A stretch of 64,000 nucleotides of DNA from Taxillus chinensis (lineage: Eukaryota; Streptophyta; Magnoliopsida; Santalales; Loranthaceae). A program made the position numbers and the translations under genes. This document shows, in pieces, positions 21,177 to 32,855 of this stretch. The DNA is taken from NCBI GenBank assembly GCA_023512835.1, contig CM042091.1, forward strand, positions 23,577,506-23,641,505, written 5' to 3'. Under the pieces are notes generated by a model. It saw nothing but the letters and a program-made list of their open reading frames with translations, made no database searches and had not been told where the DNA came from. Position 1 is the first letter of the stretch, and every line of letters begins with the position of its first letter.

Positions 21177-22738
21177 ATGTGTCTTTACTCGTGTTTTCTA
21201 TCTCAAATAGAACCAAAAGTGGTAGATGAAGCTCTTCAGGATTCGAATTGGATAGAAGCTATGCAAAAAGAGCTGAATCAATTTAAGAGAAATAATGTGT
21301 GGACTCTAGTACCAAGGCCTAAGTCTCAGCAAGTCATTGGAGTTAAATGGGTGTTCCGGAACAAGCTTGATACGGATGGAATAGTAATCCGGAACAAAGC
21401 CAGACTGGTAGCCAAAGGATATCATCAAGAAGAAAGAATAGACTATGATGAGACCTTTGCTCCGGTAGCAAGACTTGAGGCAATCCGAATGTTTCTGGCG
21501 TATGCTTCATATGAAAACTTCATAGTTTATCAAATGGACGTCAAGAGCGCATTCCTGAATGGAGATCTTCAAGAGGAGGTGTACGTTGAACAACCTCCCG
21601 GTTTCATTGAACCTAAGGCAGGACATCTAGTCAACAAGCTTCGGAAAGCTTTATATGGTTTGAAGCAAGCTCCAAGAGCCTGGTACGACACACTGTCAGA
21701 ATTCCTACTTACTCACAACTTCCAAAGAGGGAAGATAGACACCACCTTATTTCTACGAAAAGAGAAAGGACACACTCTAATTGTACAGATATACGTGGAT
21801 GATATCATTTTCGGATCAACAAATCCGAAGCTTTGTGAAGAGTTTGCAAAGTTGATGACAGGCAAATTTGAGATGAGCATGATGGGAGAACTGTCCTACT
21901 TCCTTGGAATAGAAGTTAAACAACTGAAGGAAGGAATCTTCATTAATCAAGCTAAGTACACTCGCGATCTTATTAAGAAGTTTGGTATGGAAGGTTTATC
22001 TCCCGTCAAAACTCCATGCCAGTCAGTGCCAAGTTAGATCCTGATGTGGATGGAATATCAGTAAATGTGACTGACTACAGAGGGATGATAGGATCCTTGA
22101 TGTATATTACAGCAAGTCGCCCAGACATTATGTTTGCAACTTGCATATGTGCACGATATCAGGCGAATCCCAAGGAGTCACATATGCTTCATGTTAAACG
22201 GATATTAAGGTATCTCAAGGGAACGATGAATTTGGGACTCTGCTACCCAAAGGAGTCCAACTTCACCTTATCCGGATACTCTAATGCTGACTTTGTTGGG
22301 TGTCGCATCGACAGGAAAAACACAAGTGGTACGTGTCAGTTTCTTGGAAATAGATTAATTTCATGGTTCAGTGAGAAGCAGAATTCCGTATCAACCTCTA
22401 CTGTTGAGGCGGAATATATAGCTGCTGGGAGTTGCTGCGCACAGCTACTCTGGATGCAAAGTCAACTTACTGACTACGGTTTCAACATGTCATCTATTCC
22501 ACTCTACTGCGACAACACTAGCGCAATTGCTATCAGCAACAATCCTGTAATGCACCCTAAGACGGAGCATATTGAGGTCAGGTATTACTTCATACGCGAC
22601 CATATTCTTAAAAGTCACATCTCACTGGAACATGTTGCTACTGAAGATCAACTGGCAGACATATTTACAAAACCCCTACTTGATGCAAGATTCTCTGAAA
22701 TACTTTTCCGACTAGGTATGCTTGACTTCTCTGCATAG
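21177..22738 (+). pseudogene. Copia-A reverse transcriptase and RNase H
   Basis: The first frame (to about 22037) contains [42 protein letters not shown] and the catalytic YVDDIIFGS box near 21790. All of these are diagnostic of Copia RT, and the Asp pair is intact. A frameshift near 22020 leads into the second frame, which has ASRPDIMFATCICARYQ, RNase H (GYSNADFVGCRIDRK, STVEAEYIAAG, LYCDNTSAIAIS, HIEVRYYFIRDHI, IFTKPL) and a natural stop at 22736-22738. RT/RNase H copies the RNA into DNA. Apart from that frameshift this is the best preserved coding segment of Copia-A. Confidence 0.9.
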
Positions 22739-22740
22739 TT

Positions 22741-23817
22741 TCACATTTAAATTACCCAACAGTATACTTACTGTCAGAACATGCATTGTGTTTTTATTGA
22801 TAGTAGTAGATACATACTGATATTAATTATGATCATACTTACTGTTTAATGTGCTTCATCCTTCTGATATTGATAGTAACTTCATAAATGGGAGGATGCT
22901 TGTGTTTCCCAACTGAAGTCGTTTAAGCAAACATGATTAAAGTTTATATGATTAACCTCATTCTCGTTTCATGATCTTAATTTTCACTAATCACCACATG
23001 ACAAATGCCTGCTCATTTAGATTACTCTATTAACATGTATAGTTGAAGAAATGAAATGGGTTAACTCGAAATGCCTGGTGGATGAATACACAATCGCAGT
23101 CTGATCAGCTTCTAAAGTACAGTTTCCTAAAAAGATAGACCGTGCTGAATTTCTTTAAGCCGAAAAGGTCTACCGAGAGGATTGCACAATCTATGGGGGA
23201 GAAAATGCTTTCAAGTAATACCCCCCGTATATGTTTCATGACCTCTTTCCTGACTGTCTATTTGAGGGGGAGCCCTTCATTGAGAGGATCGAATGATCTA
23301 CGGGGGAGCCTAAGCTTCATCTATTACCTCAGTAATAACCCCCTAATATGTCTCAGATACTTCCTCCTCTGAACCTTTACTTCCGGATCTGACTGGACAT
23401 GCGTTGTTGAAACAGAATTACGGCATACTTGGATGTATTTTTTTCTTCAACCATGCATTTTAATCGGATAATCAACTACTTACTTTTGACATGTGTCCAC
23501 TTCCTCATTTTTCACTCATGAATCCTAGTTTGGTCAAATCATATGTTTTTTAATTAATCTTAGCTACGTCGTTTAGCAGGACGGTTTCGCTATGTTGACC
23601 TATATGAACTTGTGTATTTATTATCTGACATATTCCCTGATTCAGTCACATTGATCATTCTCTAGTCTGTATATGTCTATTTCATTCTTTGTAATGTACA
23701 AGTTCTGCTACTCATTAGTTTGGATTATATAGCTCTTCACTGACTATTTTCTCCTATCCATACTAATCCTTGCATGTTAAGCTTTTATACTTTTAGCTTA
23801 TTTTTGTGCAGCTACAG
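22741..23817 (+). other. Copia-A 3' non-coding region with multiple polypurine tracts
   Basis: No gene is present. GGGGGAG-containing tracts occur at about 23192-23202, 23264-23272 and 23301-23308, each near a GAGAGGAT(C/T)G motif. Multiple PPT copies of this kind are reported for Sireviruses. The expected 3' LTR does not follow; the sequence stops at a Gypsy LTR at 23818. Confidence 0.7.
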
Positions 23818-25473
23818 TGTCACACCCCAAATTTCCTTTCACTTGGAAACGGGTAGTGACTGCCCATGCCGCACCAAAAGGGTCAAGGGGTTGGTGCAAG
23901 CACCTAAAAGGACTTATGACACGGGTGCTGTCCCAAACCTGTACAACCAGGCTAACATGCCACGGGGCATGCTCCTGCTCCCAAACCATGCACACAAACA
24001 ATAATTAAATAACAACCACAACCCAGTTCATTATATTCAAAAGGGCTCAAAGCTCAATACAACTCAATGGGGAAAAGTTCCCATTTAAACCAGAATATAC
24101 TGTTTACAAATAATCCCAAACATAAAATAGAAATCCATAACAAAACAATGAAAACCAACATAGTCTTCAGCTTCAGTGGCCTATCACCACAGCCCTTTCA
24201 CCTACCGCCTGCTAAACCCTACAAAAGAATAGTGTATGGGAGGGGTGAGCAAACCATAGCTCAGTAGGGATCCAGTCTCCCCAAACCCGTCCCACTCTAC
24301 AGTATGCATGACAAGTGTATGCTTGTGCTCGTGTCGTGCCTAAAGCTAAAGCAGCAAACATCACCCAGTAACACACCTTTTACCTGAGCCCACACTAGAG
24401 GGCAGAGGACACCCCGCCACCACGGCGATATGACATACCACATCCAGGCGAATGTTGCATGGACACCAATGCAACATTTTCCACCCGAGTCAGGTATGGT
24501 CAACCACCTCCTCGGGCGCCATACCTACCCTCAGGAATGGGTGTAGACTTAGCCCACCATCGTGAGTGCTACACCGAGACTCAGGACCGCAGTCCTGGCC
24601 AAATCTCAAGGGGTCCAGTTATCATGCCTGGCCCATAACTCAGCTCAATCCCATCACATTTGGGTGATCAATCTCAAACAACAATATAATCAGTTACAAA
24701 AGTACGGCTTAGTAACACATCTCAACTTAATACAAAACAGCAGTGCTGCTCAATAGAGTATATCACAAACAAGGTTCACACGGCCGACATAGTCGGTTAC
24801 AAACAACATATACCAGCCTCACAGGCTTAAAACCAAACACGCAACATACAACAGCCACACTGGAATATTATCAAACACGTAGTGAGCATAGTCACACAAA
24901 CATTTTATCAAACACCTAGTGGGCATGGACAACCCAACGATTTCCAGCCCACTCCCAAACATCAAATCAACCAATATGCCATTGAAGGCCAACATCCATA
25001 TAGGAGATCACACCTATATGGATTTACATATATATATATAAGCATGTATAGGACAGATACCCTAGGACAGAGAAAGACTGGGAAGAACGAAGTCCCTACC
25101 TTGCAAACGTCCTCTGCTCTAGCCTCTACGATACACCGACCACCCACGTGAACCTCTACGACCAAGATCCGAAGGTTCCCTCACTCTCTCTCTCTCTGCG
25201 GCGGCTGCAACAGCAATAGAAAGCCCTAAACCCTAAACCTAAGCCTCAACACCATTATATAGACACCACACATCAAAACGACGTAGTTTTGATTTAGTGA
25301 AACCCAGGATCAAAATGACGTAGTTTTGATCACAAAAGCTACCACCTTCCCACTTCCCTACAGGGCGAAATACTCATAATTTCAACATGGTCCTTTGGGG
25401 AAAAATCACTAGAATGACAAAACCAAGGTAACCATGCAAAAATATGTCTGCATGCCAATTTGAACGCCAATTC
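23818..25473 (-). repeat. Truncated Gypsy LTR, inverted relative to Gypsy-B
   Basis: Starts TGTCACACCCC on the plus strand and is collinear with the solo LTR (806 onward) and with the complement of the Gypsy-B LTR. It includes the two ATCAAAAC palindromes (about 25266-25331) and the 'ccatgcaaaaatatg' segment. It ends at 25473 inside the U3 hairpin region, where the Gypsy-B LTR begins, so its own TGTAAGG end is missing. No internal Gypsy sequence is attached on its left. It is a 3' or solo LTR placed in the Copia-A tail and then broken. Confidence 0.8.
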
Positions 25474-25747
25474 TGTAAGGACCCGTACCTTGAGTTAGTC
25501 ACAGTTTTGCCTTCTGAGTAGAGTTTTTCTAGGTTTTGACCTAGTTAATGGGCTCAAATGAATTCACGTGCAAAAGGAAAGATGCTTAGAATGATGTCCT
25601 CTATCTACCACAGAAGTTTCAGGCCAAACGGACGTGTATGTGAGGTGCACGTGATATGGGTCCAATTCACGTGCAAGTGTGGTTGTCTTCTAAATGATGC
25701 AAGGAGGCTAGGGGTGAAGTTTGAGCGCATTTGGAGTGCATATGGAG

Positions 25748-25777
25748 TTGCACGTGAATTGGGGAATTCACGTGCAA
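25748..25777. repeat. Perfect inverted repeat in the Gypsy-B LTR
   Basis: Arms TTGCACGTGAATT and AATTCACGTGCAA around GGGG. The same arms with a GGG loop are at 58249-58277 in Gypsy-D. Each arm contains a CACGTG G-box core. Confidence 0.92.
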
Positions 25778-25906
25778 ATTGGCGTGCAGCCATATTTTTG
25801 CATGGTCCCCTTGGTTTTGACATTCTAATGAACTTTCTCCAAAGGACCATGTTGAAATTCTGAGTATTTTGGCCTATATGGGTGCGGAAAGGTGCTAACT
25901 TGTGTG

Positions 25907-25983
25907 ATCAAAACTACGTCATTTTGATCCTGGGTTTACTTAATCAAAACTACGTCGTTTTGATGTGGGTAGTGTCTATATAA
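25907..25983 (+). promoter_or_regulatory. Gypsy-B LTR promoter: two ACGT palindromes and TATA box
   Basis: Two near-palindromes ATCAAAAC-TACGTC-GTTTTGAT (second half slightly varied in the first copy) lie 14 bp apart, and TATATAA follows 12 bp after the second. The ACGT core resembles plant bZIP sites; binding is inference. Confidence 0.65.
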
Positions 25984-26039
25984 TGAGGGCTTGAGTTTGA
26001 GTTTAGGGTTCTTGTGTTCTTCCTTGCTGCAGCTGCTGC

Positions 26040-26071
<32 letters not shown>

Positions 26072-26397
26072 CTCCGGGATGTTGCCGTGGTGGTTCGTGT
26101 CGTTGGGAGCTGTCTAGCGTGGAGGTTAGGACAAAGGTCTGAGGTAGGGATTCATGTTCTCCTAACTCTCCTCTGTTTTAGGATATACACCTATATATAT
26201 ATATGTAAATCCATATAGGTGTGATCTCCTATATGGATGTTGGCCTTCAGTGGCATAATCTGTTGATTCGATGTTGAATTTGGCTTGAGGATTTTCCGGG
26301 TTTGTTTATGCCCACCATGTGTTTGATGGAATGTCCGTGAGGCCTGCACACTATGTATTTGATAAAATGTCCGTGAGGCCTGCATGCCATGTATTCA

Positions 26398-26653
<256 letters not shown>

Positions 26654-27281
26654 TCTTGTTCGCCTTGAATGTGGTATGTCATGTCGCCATGGTGGCGGGG
26701 TGTCCTCTGCCCTTCGGTGCGGGTTCGGGTAAAGAGTGTTTACTTGGGTGATGTTTGCTGCGTTAGCCTTAGGCACGACACGAGCACAAGCATACACATA
26801 TCATGCATGTTGTACGATGGGACGGGTCCCAGGGGAGATCCCCCTGAAGGGTGGTTTGCTCACCCCTCCTATAAACTGTTCTTTTGCAGGGTTTAGCAGG
26901 CGGTAGGTGAAGGCTGAGGAGCTAGGCCCCTGAGGCTGAAAGTTTTATATTATTTCCTTTGTTGTACTCTGGTTTTACGTGTTTGGATTTTGGTTTGGTT
27001 TTATTTATGGCTTCATAGGGGTTTTTCCCCGACTGGGTTGTAATAAACATTTAGTCTTTGAAATGAAATAAAATGAGATGTTGTTATTCAATTCGTGTTT
27101 GTGTGCATGGTTTGGGAGCAGGAGCATGCCCCTTGGCATGTTAGCCTGGTTGTGCAGGTTTGGGACAGCACCCGTGCCAGAAGTCCTTTTAAGGTGCTTG
27201 CACCTACCCCTTGTTCCTTCGGGTGCGGGCATGGGCAGTCACTACTCATTTCTAAGTGGAAGGAAATTGGGCGTGACAATA

Positions 27282-27293
27282 TGGTATCAGAGC
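27282..27293 (+). other. Gypsy-B primer-binding site (tRNA-iMet)
   Basis: TGGTATCAGAGC three bases after the LTR. The leader that follows (27294-27774) holds an A-rich tract (27546-27586) and no gene. Confidence 0.88.
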
Positions 27294-27774
27294 GATAGTT
27301 CATGGTCTAGTGGACCTAGGATAGTGGGGAGGCCTGGCTTCCCGAGACTCTTAGGAGGCAGTATAGGACACGCCTGATCAACGTGGTCCTATCTGGTTTT
27401 CTGGGGTGTACTCAGGGGTAGTTAGACCTAGGAGTAGGGCATTTGCATTTGGGTTGAGGGTGCATACATGCATTGGCATTAGGGCACTAGTTTAATTTCC
27501 GTATGAGTATTGTGATTGGACATGCTATGTTGCTGAAACTTGTTGCAAAAAAAAAAAACAAAAAACAAAAACAAAAAAAAAAACAAAATTTTGTTGCTGT
27601 GAAATTCGGTGATTTTCTGTGAGACTTGTTGCTATGAATTGTTCTTTGTGTGCTTCGTGATTTACCCGTGTGTCTAAATGTAAAATGTTGCTTGAGTACC
27701 TCATGGCCCATGGGGATGAGGGTGTGTAGAGCTTGAGAGAAGCCGATCCTAGTTTGGTTCAAATTATGTAGACG

Positions 27775-28900
27775 ATGCCTCCTAGGAGAGTAACCCGAGC
27801 TACTCCAGTTTAGAAGATGAATCTTCTGCCCGTCTTGGAGAGGGAAGAGGACAGCGTGTAGAGGGCGATGATCCCCTGGAGCGGATCATGGCCCAAGTCC
27901 GGGCCCTAAGTGAGAACGTGCGGGGCATGCGTGAGGACCTCGGGGAGAGATCCTAAACGAGGTGCGTCAGGAGATGATGGCACGACAGCGGTGCCACCCG
28001 CTCCACCCCGTGAGGCGGAACCCCCGTGTAGGCGGGGAAGTGCCGGTGAGGCGGGGAAGAGGGAGACGTGTTGACGCGATTCCGAAAGGAACATCCACCA
28101 AGGTTCAAGGGAGGAGCCGAACCTCTAGGAGCGAGCACCGGCTGCGGCGGATCGAGCATGTGTTCTCCTTTCTTCGACCCCAGGGAGGAAGACAAAGTGA
28201 GACTAGCGATCCAGGCAGTTGGAGGAGGAAGCCTTGGAATGGTGGCTTAGCATCTCAGGAAGCCGGGACATGGAGAATATGGCCTGGAATGAGTTCCTCC
28301 AGCTGTTCCATGAGGAGTTCTTTCCAGAGTCATTGTGGTGGCGAAGCGGGAGGAGTTCGAGCGGCTGAAGCGGGGATCGCGCTCGGTAGCGAGTATGAGC
28401 GAGATTTCCAGGGGCTGAGTCGGTTTGCTCCAGAAGCAATATCAAGGGAGGACCTGAAGGCCCATAAGTTTACCATGGGTCTCAAACCTGCCCTGAAGCA
28501 AAGGGTGGAGATCTTGCGGCCCGAAGACCTATGTTGAAGTCGTGGACACCGCCAAGATTGTTGAGAGAGGATTAGAGGAGGGAAGACAGGCTCACCGGGA
28601 GCGGATGGGGCGAGCGCGCGCGACAAGCACGGTGAAACCAAGAGGCGAGAAGGTTGAGCCCAGGGAGTGGGACTTTTCCCAAGGATGGGGGCCAAGCTTC
28701 AATGGCTCCGCCCGGATCCCGTTACTTTGGAGGACGGGGGAGTCTTCTTGGGAACTTCCCAAGCGGGTGTACCTGTTGTGGCCTGTCAAGGGTACGTCAA
28801 ACGTGAGTGCTCCAAGCGACACTTGACGTGTCATAGCTGTGGGAAGGTGGGACACATCAGCAAGGTGTGTTTCGGCAAGGGGAACAGCCGGGGAGGCTGA
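27775..28900 (+). pseudogene. Gypsy-B gag
   Basis: The ATG at 27775 gives MPPRRVTRATP, matching the gag starts of Gypsy-A and Gypsy-C. Stops and frameshifts follow almost at once. Capsid-like pieces can be recognised in several frames: the RFKEHPPRFKGG type near 28080, and the EYERDFQGLSRFAPEAI and LKAHKFTMGLKPALKQR segments at 28385-28515. A CHSCGKVGHISKVC zinc knuckle (CX2CX4HX4C) is intact near 28831-28872. It is not translatable as one protein. Confidence 0.82.
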
Positions 28901-29111
28901 AGCTTAGCACAAGGGAGCAAGGGGTGGGACCCAATTTCAGGCCCCGACCCCTAAGCCAGGCACATTCGTGGCAGGCCAGTCGGGTGGTTCCGGTCACACT
29001 AGGCCACGGGGGGAGAGGCAACCACAAAGAGGATCGGAGGGGCGTCCTGGTGGACTGCGACGAAGCAAAAGGGAAGGCAAGTGAGGCTAGTGGTGGGGCA
29101 AGCCAAGGCGA

Positions 29112-29500
29112 GTGTTCGCGCTTACCTCGGCACCGGCCGAAATGGAGGATTTACCATCACCCTCCGAGGAAGGTGGAGCTGGACCTTCGGTGGTTCGAGG
29201 TACTATTCTAATATCTCGCACCGTTGTTGCCGCATTGTTTGATCTGGGAGCTTCATGCTCCCTGATTGCTAAGTCCTTGGTGGAGAGCCTTGGACTTGAT
29301 TGTGTGGAGGGCGATAGACCTCGGAGGGTCGAGTCCCCAATGGGAGGTGTGGAGTTGATCCACCAAATGTGTCGAGAGTGTGTGCTTACGATAGGAGAGG
29401 TTGACCTCTCATTTGATTTGTACGTAATGCCCATGAGGACTTTTAGTTTGATTACGGGGATGGGCGGTTGATGGCCTTTCAGGCTAAGATTGATTGCTAT
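29112..29500 (+). pseudogene. Gypsy-B aspartic protease, active-site mutant
   Basis: The frame includes VVRGTILI, then ALFDLGASCSLI where other copies have FDTGAS, and the SFDLYVMPMRTF strand. The catalytic Asp is retained but the Thr of the Asp-Thr-Gly triad is Leu. The frame fails after LITGMGG, where the GMDWL motif should be. Confidence 0.82.
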
Positions 29501-29599
29501 AGGCGACGAGTATCGTTTACTACACCCACAGGATCTTCCTGTACCCTAGTGGGTGAATGGGATAGGGATCTTGGGAGAGCCTGGACCGACGAGGGAGCT

Positions 29600-30620
29600 A
29601 TGGGGCAATATTACCCATAGGCTTGCCACCCCAACCTTTGAGGAGGAAGGTAACTTAGAGAAAAGGGTGTGGCCAGATGTTGTCGAGAATTTCCAGGATG
29701 TCTTTCTTGGGGAGTTGTTGGAGTTGCCTCCACACGAAGTATCGAGTTCACGATTGAACTGTTGCCAGGGGTGGGACCCATCTCACAAGTAGCATACCGG
29801 ATGGGACCTGCTTGAGTTGCGGGAGCTTTAGAAGCAAATAAAGGAACCGGGAGATAAAGGTTTTATCCGTCCTAGTACCTCACCTTGGGGTGCACCGGTC
29901 TTGTTTGCTAAGAAGGCGGATGGTTCGTTGCGACTTTGCATTGATTATCGAAGGTGAATCAAGTAACGGTAAAGAACAAGTACCCTTTGCCGCGAATTGA
30001 TGACTTATTCGACCAGTGAGTGGAGCACGGTGGTTCTCAAAAATTGATCTGCGTTCGGGATATCACCAGTTGAGGGTCAGGAGCGAAGACATCCCTAAGA
30101 CGGCGTTCAGGTGCGGGTACGGACACTATGGGTGGTTAGTGATGCCTTTTGGGCTCACGAACGCACTCTTTGTGTTCATGCATCTAATGAATCGGTATTT
30201 GCCCCATACCTGGATTCCTTCGTGGTGGTATTTATTGACGACATCCCTGTGTACTCCAAAACCCAAGGCGAGCATGAGGAGCACTTGGCCGTGGTGCTGC
30301 GAGCACTACGAGATCATCACTTGTATGCTAAATTTAGCAAGTGTGACTTCTGGATGCAAGAGGTGCATTTTCTTGGGCATGTAGTATCTGCCGAAGGAGT
30401 TAGAGTGGACCCAACCAAGATTGAGTCCGTAGCATCTTGGAAGAGGCCCACAAATGTTTTTGAGATCCGGAGTTTCTTGGGTTTGGCAGGGTATTACCGG
30501 CGTTTTGTGGAAGGGTTTTCTCGGTTGGCGGCGCCCATGACAGCTCTTACACGGAAGGGAGCCAAATTCGAGTGGACGGACAAGTGCCGGCGAGCATTCG
30601 AGGAGTTGAAGACTCGCCGA
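29600..30620 (+). pseudogene. Gypsy-B reverse transcriptase
   Basis: Begins in the PR-RT linker (GNITHRLATPTFEEEGNLEKRVWPDVVENF). It continues through [24 protein letters not shown] sequence near 29875, [17 protein letters not shown] at 30025, a catalytic FIDDI box near 30232 (followed by PVYSKT instead of LVYSKT), and [16 protein letters not shown] at 30460. There are several frameshifts (about 29475, 29800, 29960 and 30200). The W of GARW is intact, in contrast to the stop in Gypsy-C. Confidence 0.85.
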
Positions 30621-31281
30621 CTCTTGCACCGGTGTTGAGTCTACCGCAGGAGGGAGTGCCATTCGAGGTGTATTGTGATGCGTCTTGTGTTGGACTGGGG
30701 TGTGTTCTGATGCAAGAACGCCAAGTCATAGCATATGGCTCGCGACAGCTGAAGTCTCCCATGAGCAAAACTACCCAACACACGACCTGGAGTTAGCAGC
30801 AGTTATTTTTGCCCTGAAGTCTTGGCGACATTACCTTTGGGAGAGAAATTTGTGGTATATACGACCACAAAAGCCTACGATATATCTTCACCTAGAGAGA
30901 CCTAAATTTGCGACAACGGAGGTGGGTAGACTACCTGCAAATGTTTGACTTCACGCTCTCCTACACGCCTGGGAAGGGAAATTTAGTAGCCGACGCGTTA
31001 AGTAGAAAGGGGAAAGCTGAGGTTTCCATGAGAGAATGGAAAATGATGGAGCGATTGGCGGTCTTGGGGTGCAACCTGCTTTCAGCGAGTGAGGGAGCTG
31101 TCTGTGTCCTCTCACCGTGATACGAGTTGTATCGGCGTGTCCGTGAGGGACGAGTTAGGCGACGTGGACTGTGAGGTGATCCGGGCCCAGATAGAGGCCG
31201 GAGAGCTGTCAGAGGACTGGACAGAAGGAGTTGAGCATGAGCCGAAATTTTCGGGGGCGTCTGATAGTACCACCTCCCTTC
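30590..31281 (+). pseudogene. Gypsy-B RNase H and truncated integrase linker
   Basis: [18 protein letters not shown] (RNase H Asp), [17 protein letters not shown] and [22 protein letters not shown] are readable in alternating frames. The integrase N-terminal linker (AQIEAGELSEDWTEGVEHE) follows and is cut near 31281. There the expected GRLVVASSLRDE sequence is replaced by the Copia-B LTR. Confidence 0.85.
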
Positions 31282-32855
31282 CGTCAGAACCAATATCTTG
31301 TGTTCTTTGTGTTTCCTTCTTTTGAGAGAGAGGTTAAACTCTTGATTTTGTCGTTAAGTGCGTGAGAGATATATTTTTAAGATTAAAGTGCTCGTGTGCC
31401 AAGTTGTCCATCCCGACAGACTGACTTCCTGCCACTGAAAATGCGGAATGTCAGGGGATGGGTTGATCTGCTCTGATTTGCAGATCAGTTGCCCATACTG
31501 CGTATTTGGCATGCAGTCAATCTTGGCCGTTCATCCGTGGATGGTAGTTGGCAGCAATTAATGTGTCATTAATGTGCTCAACTACTCGGGACGGCGCAGA
31601 CTTGCTGTACAGACCCTAGCTGATAATATCACTTAGTGGTTGTGTTTAGGGTTGTAAGTTTGCCTCGGAGGTAGATGCCTCGTAGGTTCGGTGACTCGAA
31701 GATTTCAGTTAGCACCTGTAGAAAGTTGCGAAGTTTTGCTTAAGGCTTTATGGTGTTTCTGTGAGTCTACGACTCACTTCTTCGAGTCTTCGAGGCTAGA
31801 GGTCATGTTGGATTAGCCTTTTATGTCTCTCTGTTCACTAAAGTCTACAACTCTGCGTGTCTACAACTCTACGAGTCTGCGACTCTTCAAATAACGCTTA
31901 GAGTGACTTCTTTGAGTTCAGCTACTCTACCTGTTATTGTAGCTACGAGTCTACGACTCTAGTTTTGCGGGTCTATGACCTTCGGGTCTCTCAGTTTACT
32001 ATATTTGACTAAGTGGTCTGAAACTCTTCGACTCTACGAGTCTTCAACTTCGCTTTTCTTCCTTAGACTTTCACAGAGGCTCATAAACTGAGTTCCTGTA
32101 TAGCTACGACCCTTTAGCTACAACTCCCCGCCATTGATCTCCGAGTCTAAAAGTGTGGCAATTTCTCTATAGTGACTGTGTCCCTTGAGTCTACAAGTCT
32201 ACGACTCTACGACCCTTGAGTTACAGTTTCATTTGTTTGCCAGTCTTTATAGTATCGACTCTTCGACCTTCAACCTACGAGTCTACGAGTTCAGTTTTCT
32301 TAACCATGTTCAACGGCTTCGACTCTACGACTTTCAATCTACGAGTCTACGAGTCCAGTTTTCTTTACACTGTTCGAAGGCTTAAACTCTGCGACTTTCG
32401 ATCTACGAGTCTACGAGTCCTATTTTCTTAACAGTGTTCGAAGGTTTCGACCCTACGACTCTGCGAGTCTTCGAGTCTGGTGATCATTGAAGTTCTGTTA
32501 ATTGACTTACGTATTTATGGGGACTCTACGAGTCTACGAGTCATTTAGCTTTGGTTACTGTTCTTAACACTTCTTCGACTCTACGAGTCTCCGAGCTTAT
32601 TGACACTTACAGTAACACTCTCTTTTCCGTACTGTGACTCTACGACCTTTGACCCTGGATCTACGAGTCGCAATGTTCTGTAACTGTTTCACCTTGAGTC
32701 TCCAGACCCTACGAGTCTACGAGTCTCTTGCCAATACTCCTATGATAGTTTCACTTCTACGAACTTCAACTCTTCGACCCTATGACCTTCGGTTCTTCGA
32801 GTCTCCAGACTTAGACTATATTTTGGCAGCTTTATCAAATCCTATATTTCCAACA
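31280..32855 (-). repeat. Copia-B 3' LTR, truncated
   Basis: Matches 53604-55172 of the 5' LTR throughout. The right end, complement of TGTTGGAAATATAGG, directly abuts the PPT. The left end joins Gypsy-B without the final 330 bp that the 5' LTR has (53274-53603). It is full of GACTC/GAGTC and CTACGAGT motifs. Confidence 0.87.

Larger units (their letters stand above)
17281..23817 (+). mobile_element. Copia-A: Sirevirus-like Ty1/Copia element, internally deleted and lacking its 3' LTR
   Basis: 5' LTR 17281-18698, PBS 18701-18712, gag from 18760, then a remnant of the integrase-RT linker, RT and RNase H to 22738, and a purine-tract region to about 23312. Protease and most of integrase are missing between gag and the linker. 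Right of the purine tracts no TGTTGG LTR is found before the next LTR starts at 23818. It is inserted into the Gypsy-A 5' LTR; CCTGG at 17276-17280 would be the left target-site copy, but the right copy is gone. A related LTR in the opposite orientation lies at 56896-57976. Confidence 0.85.
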
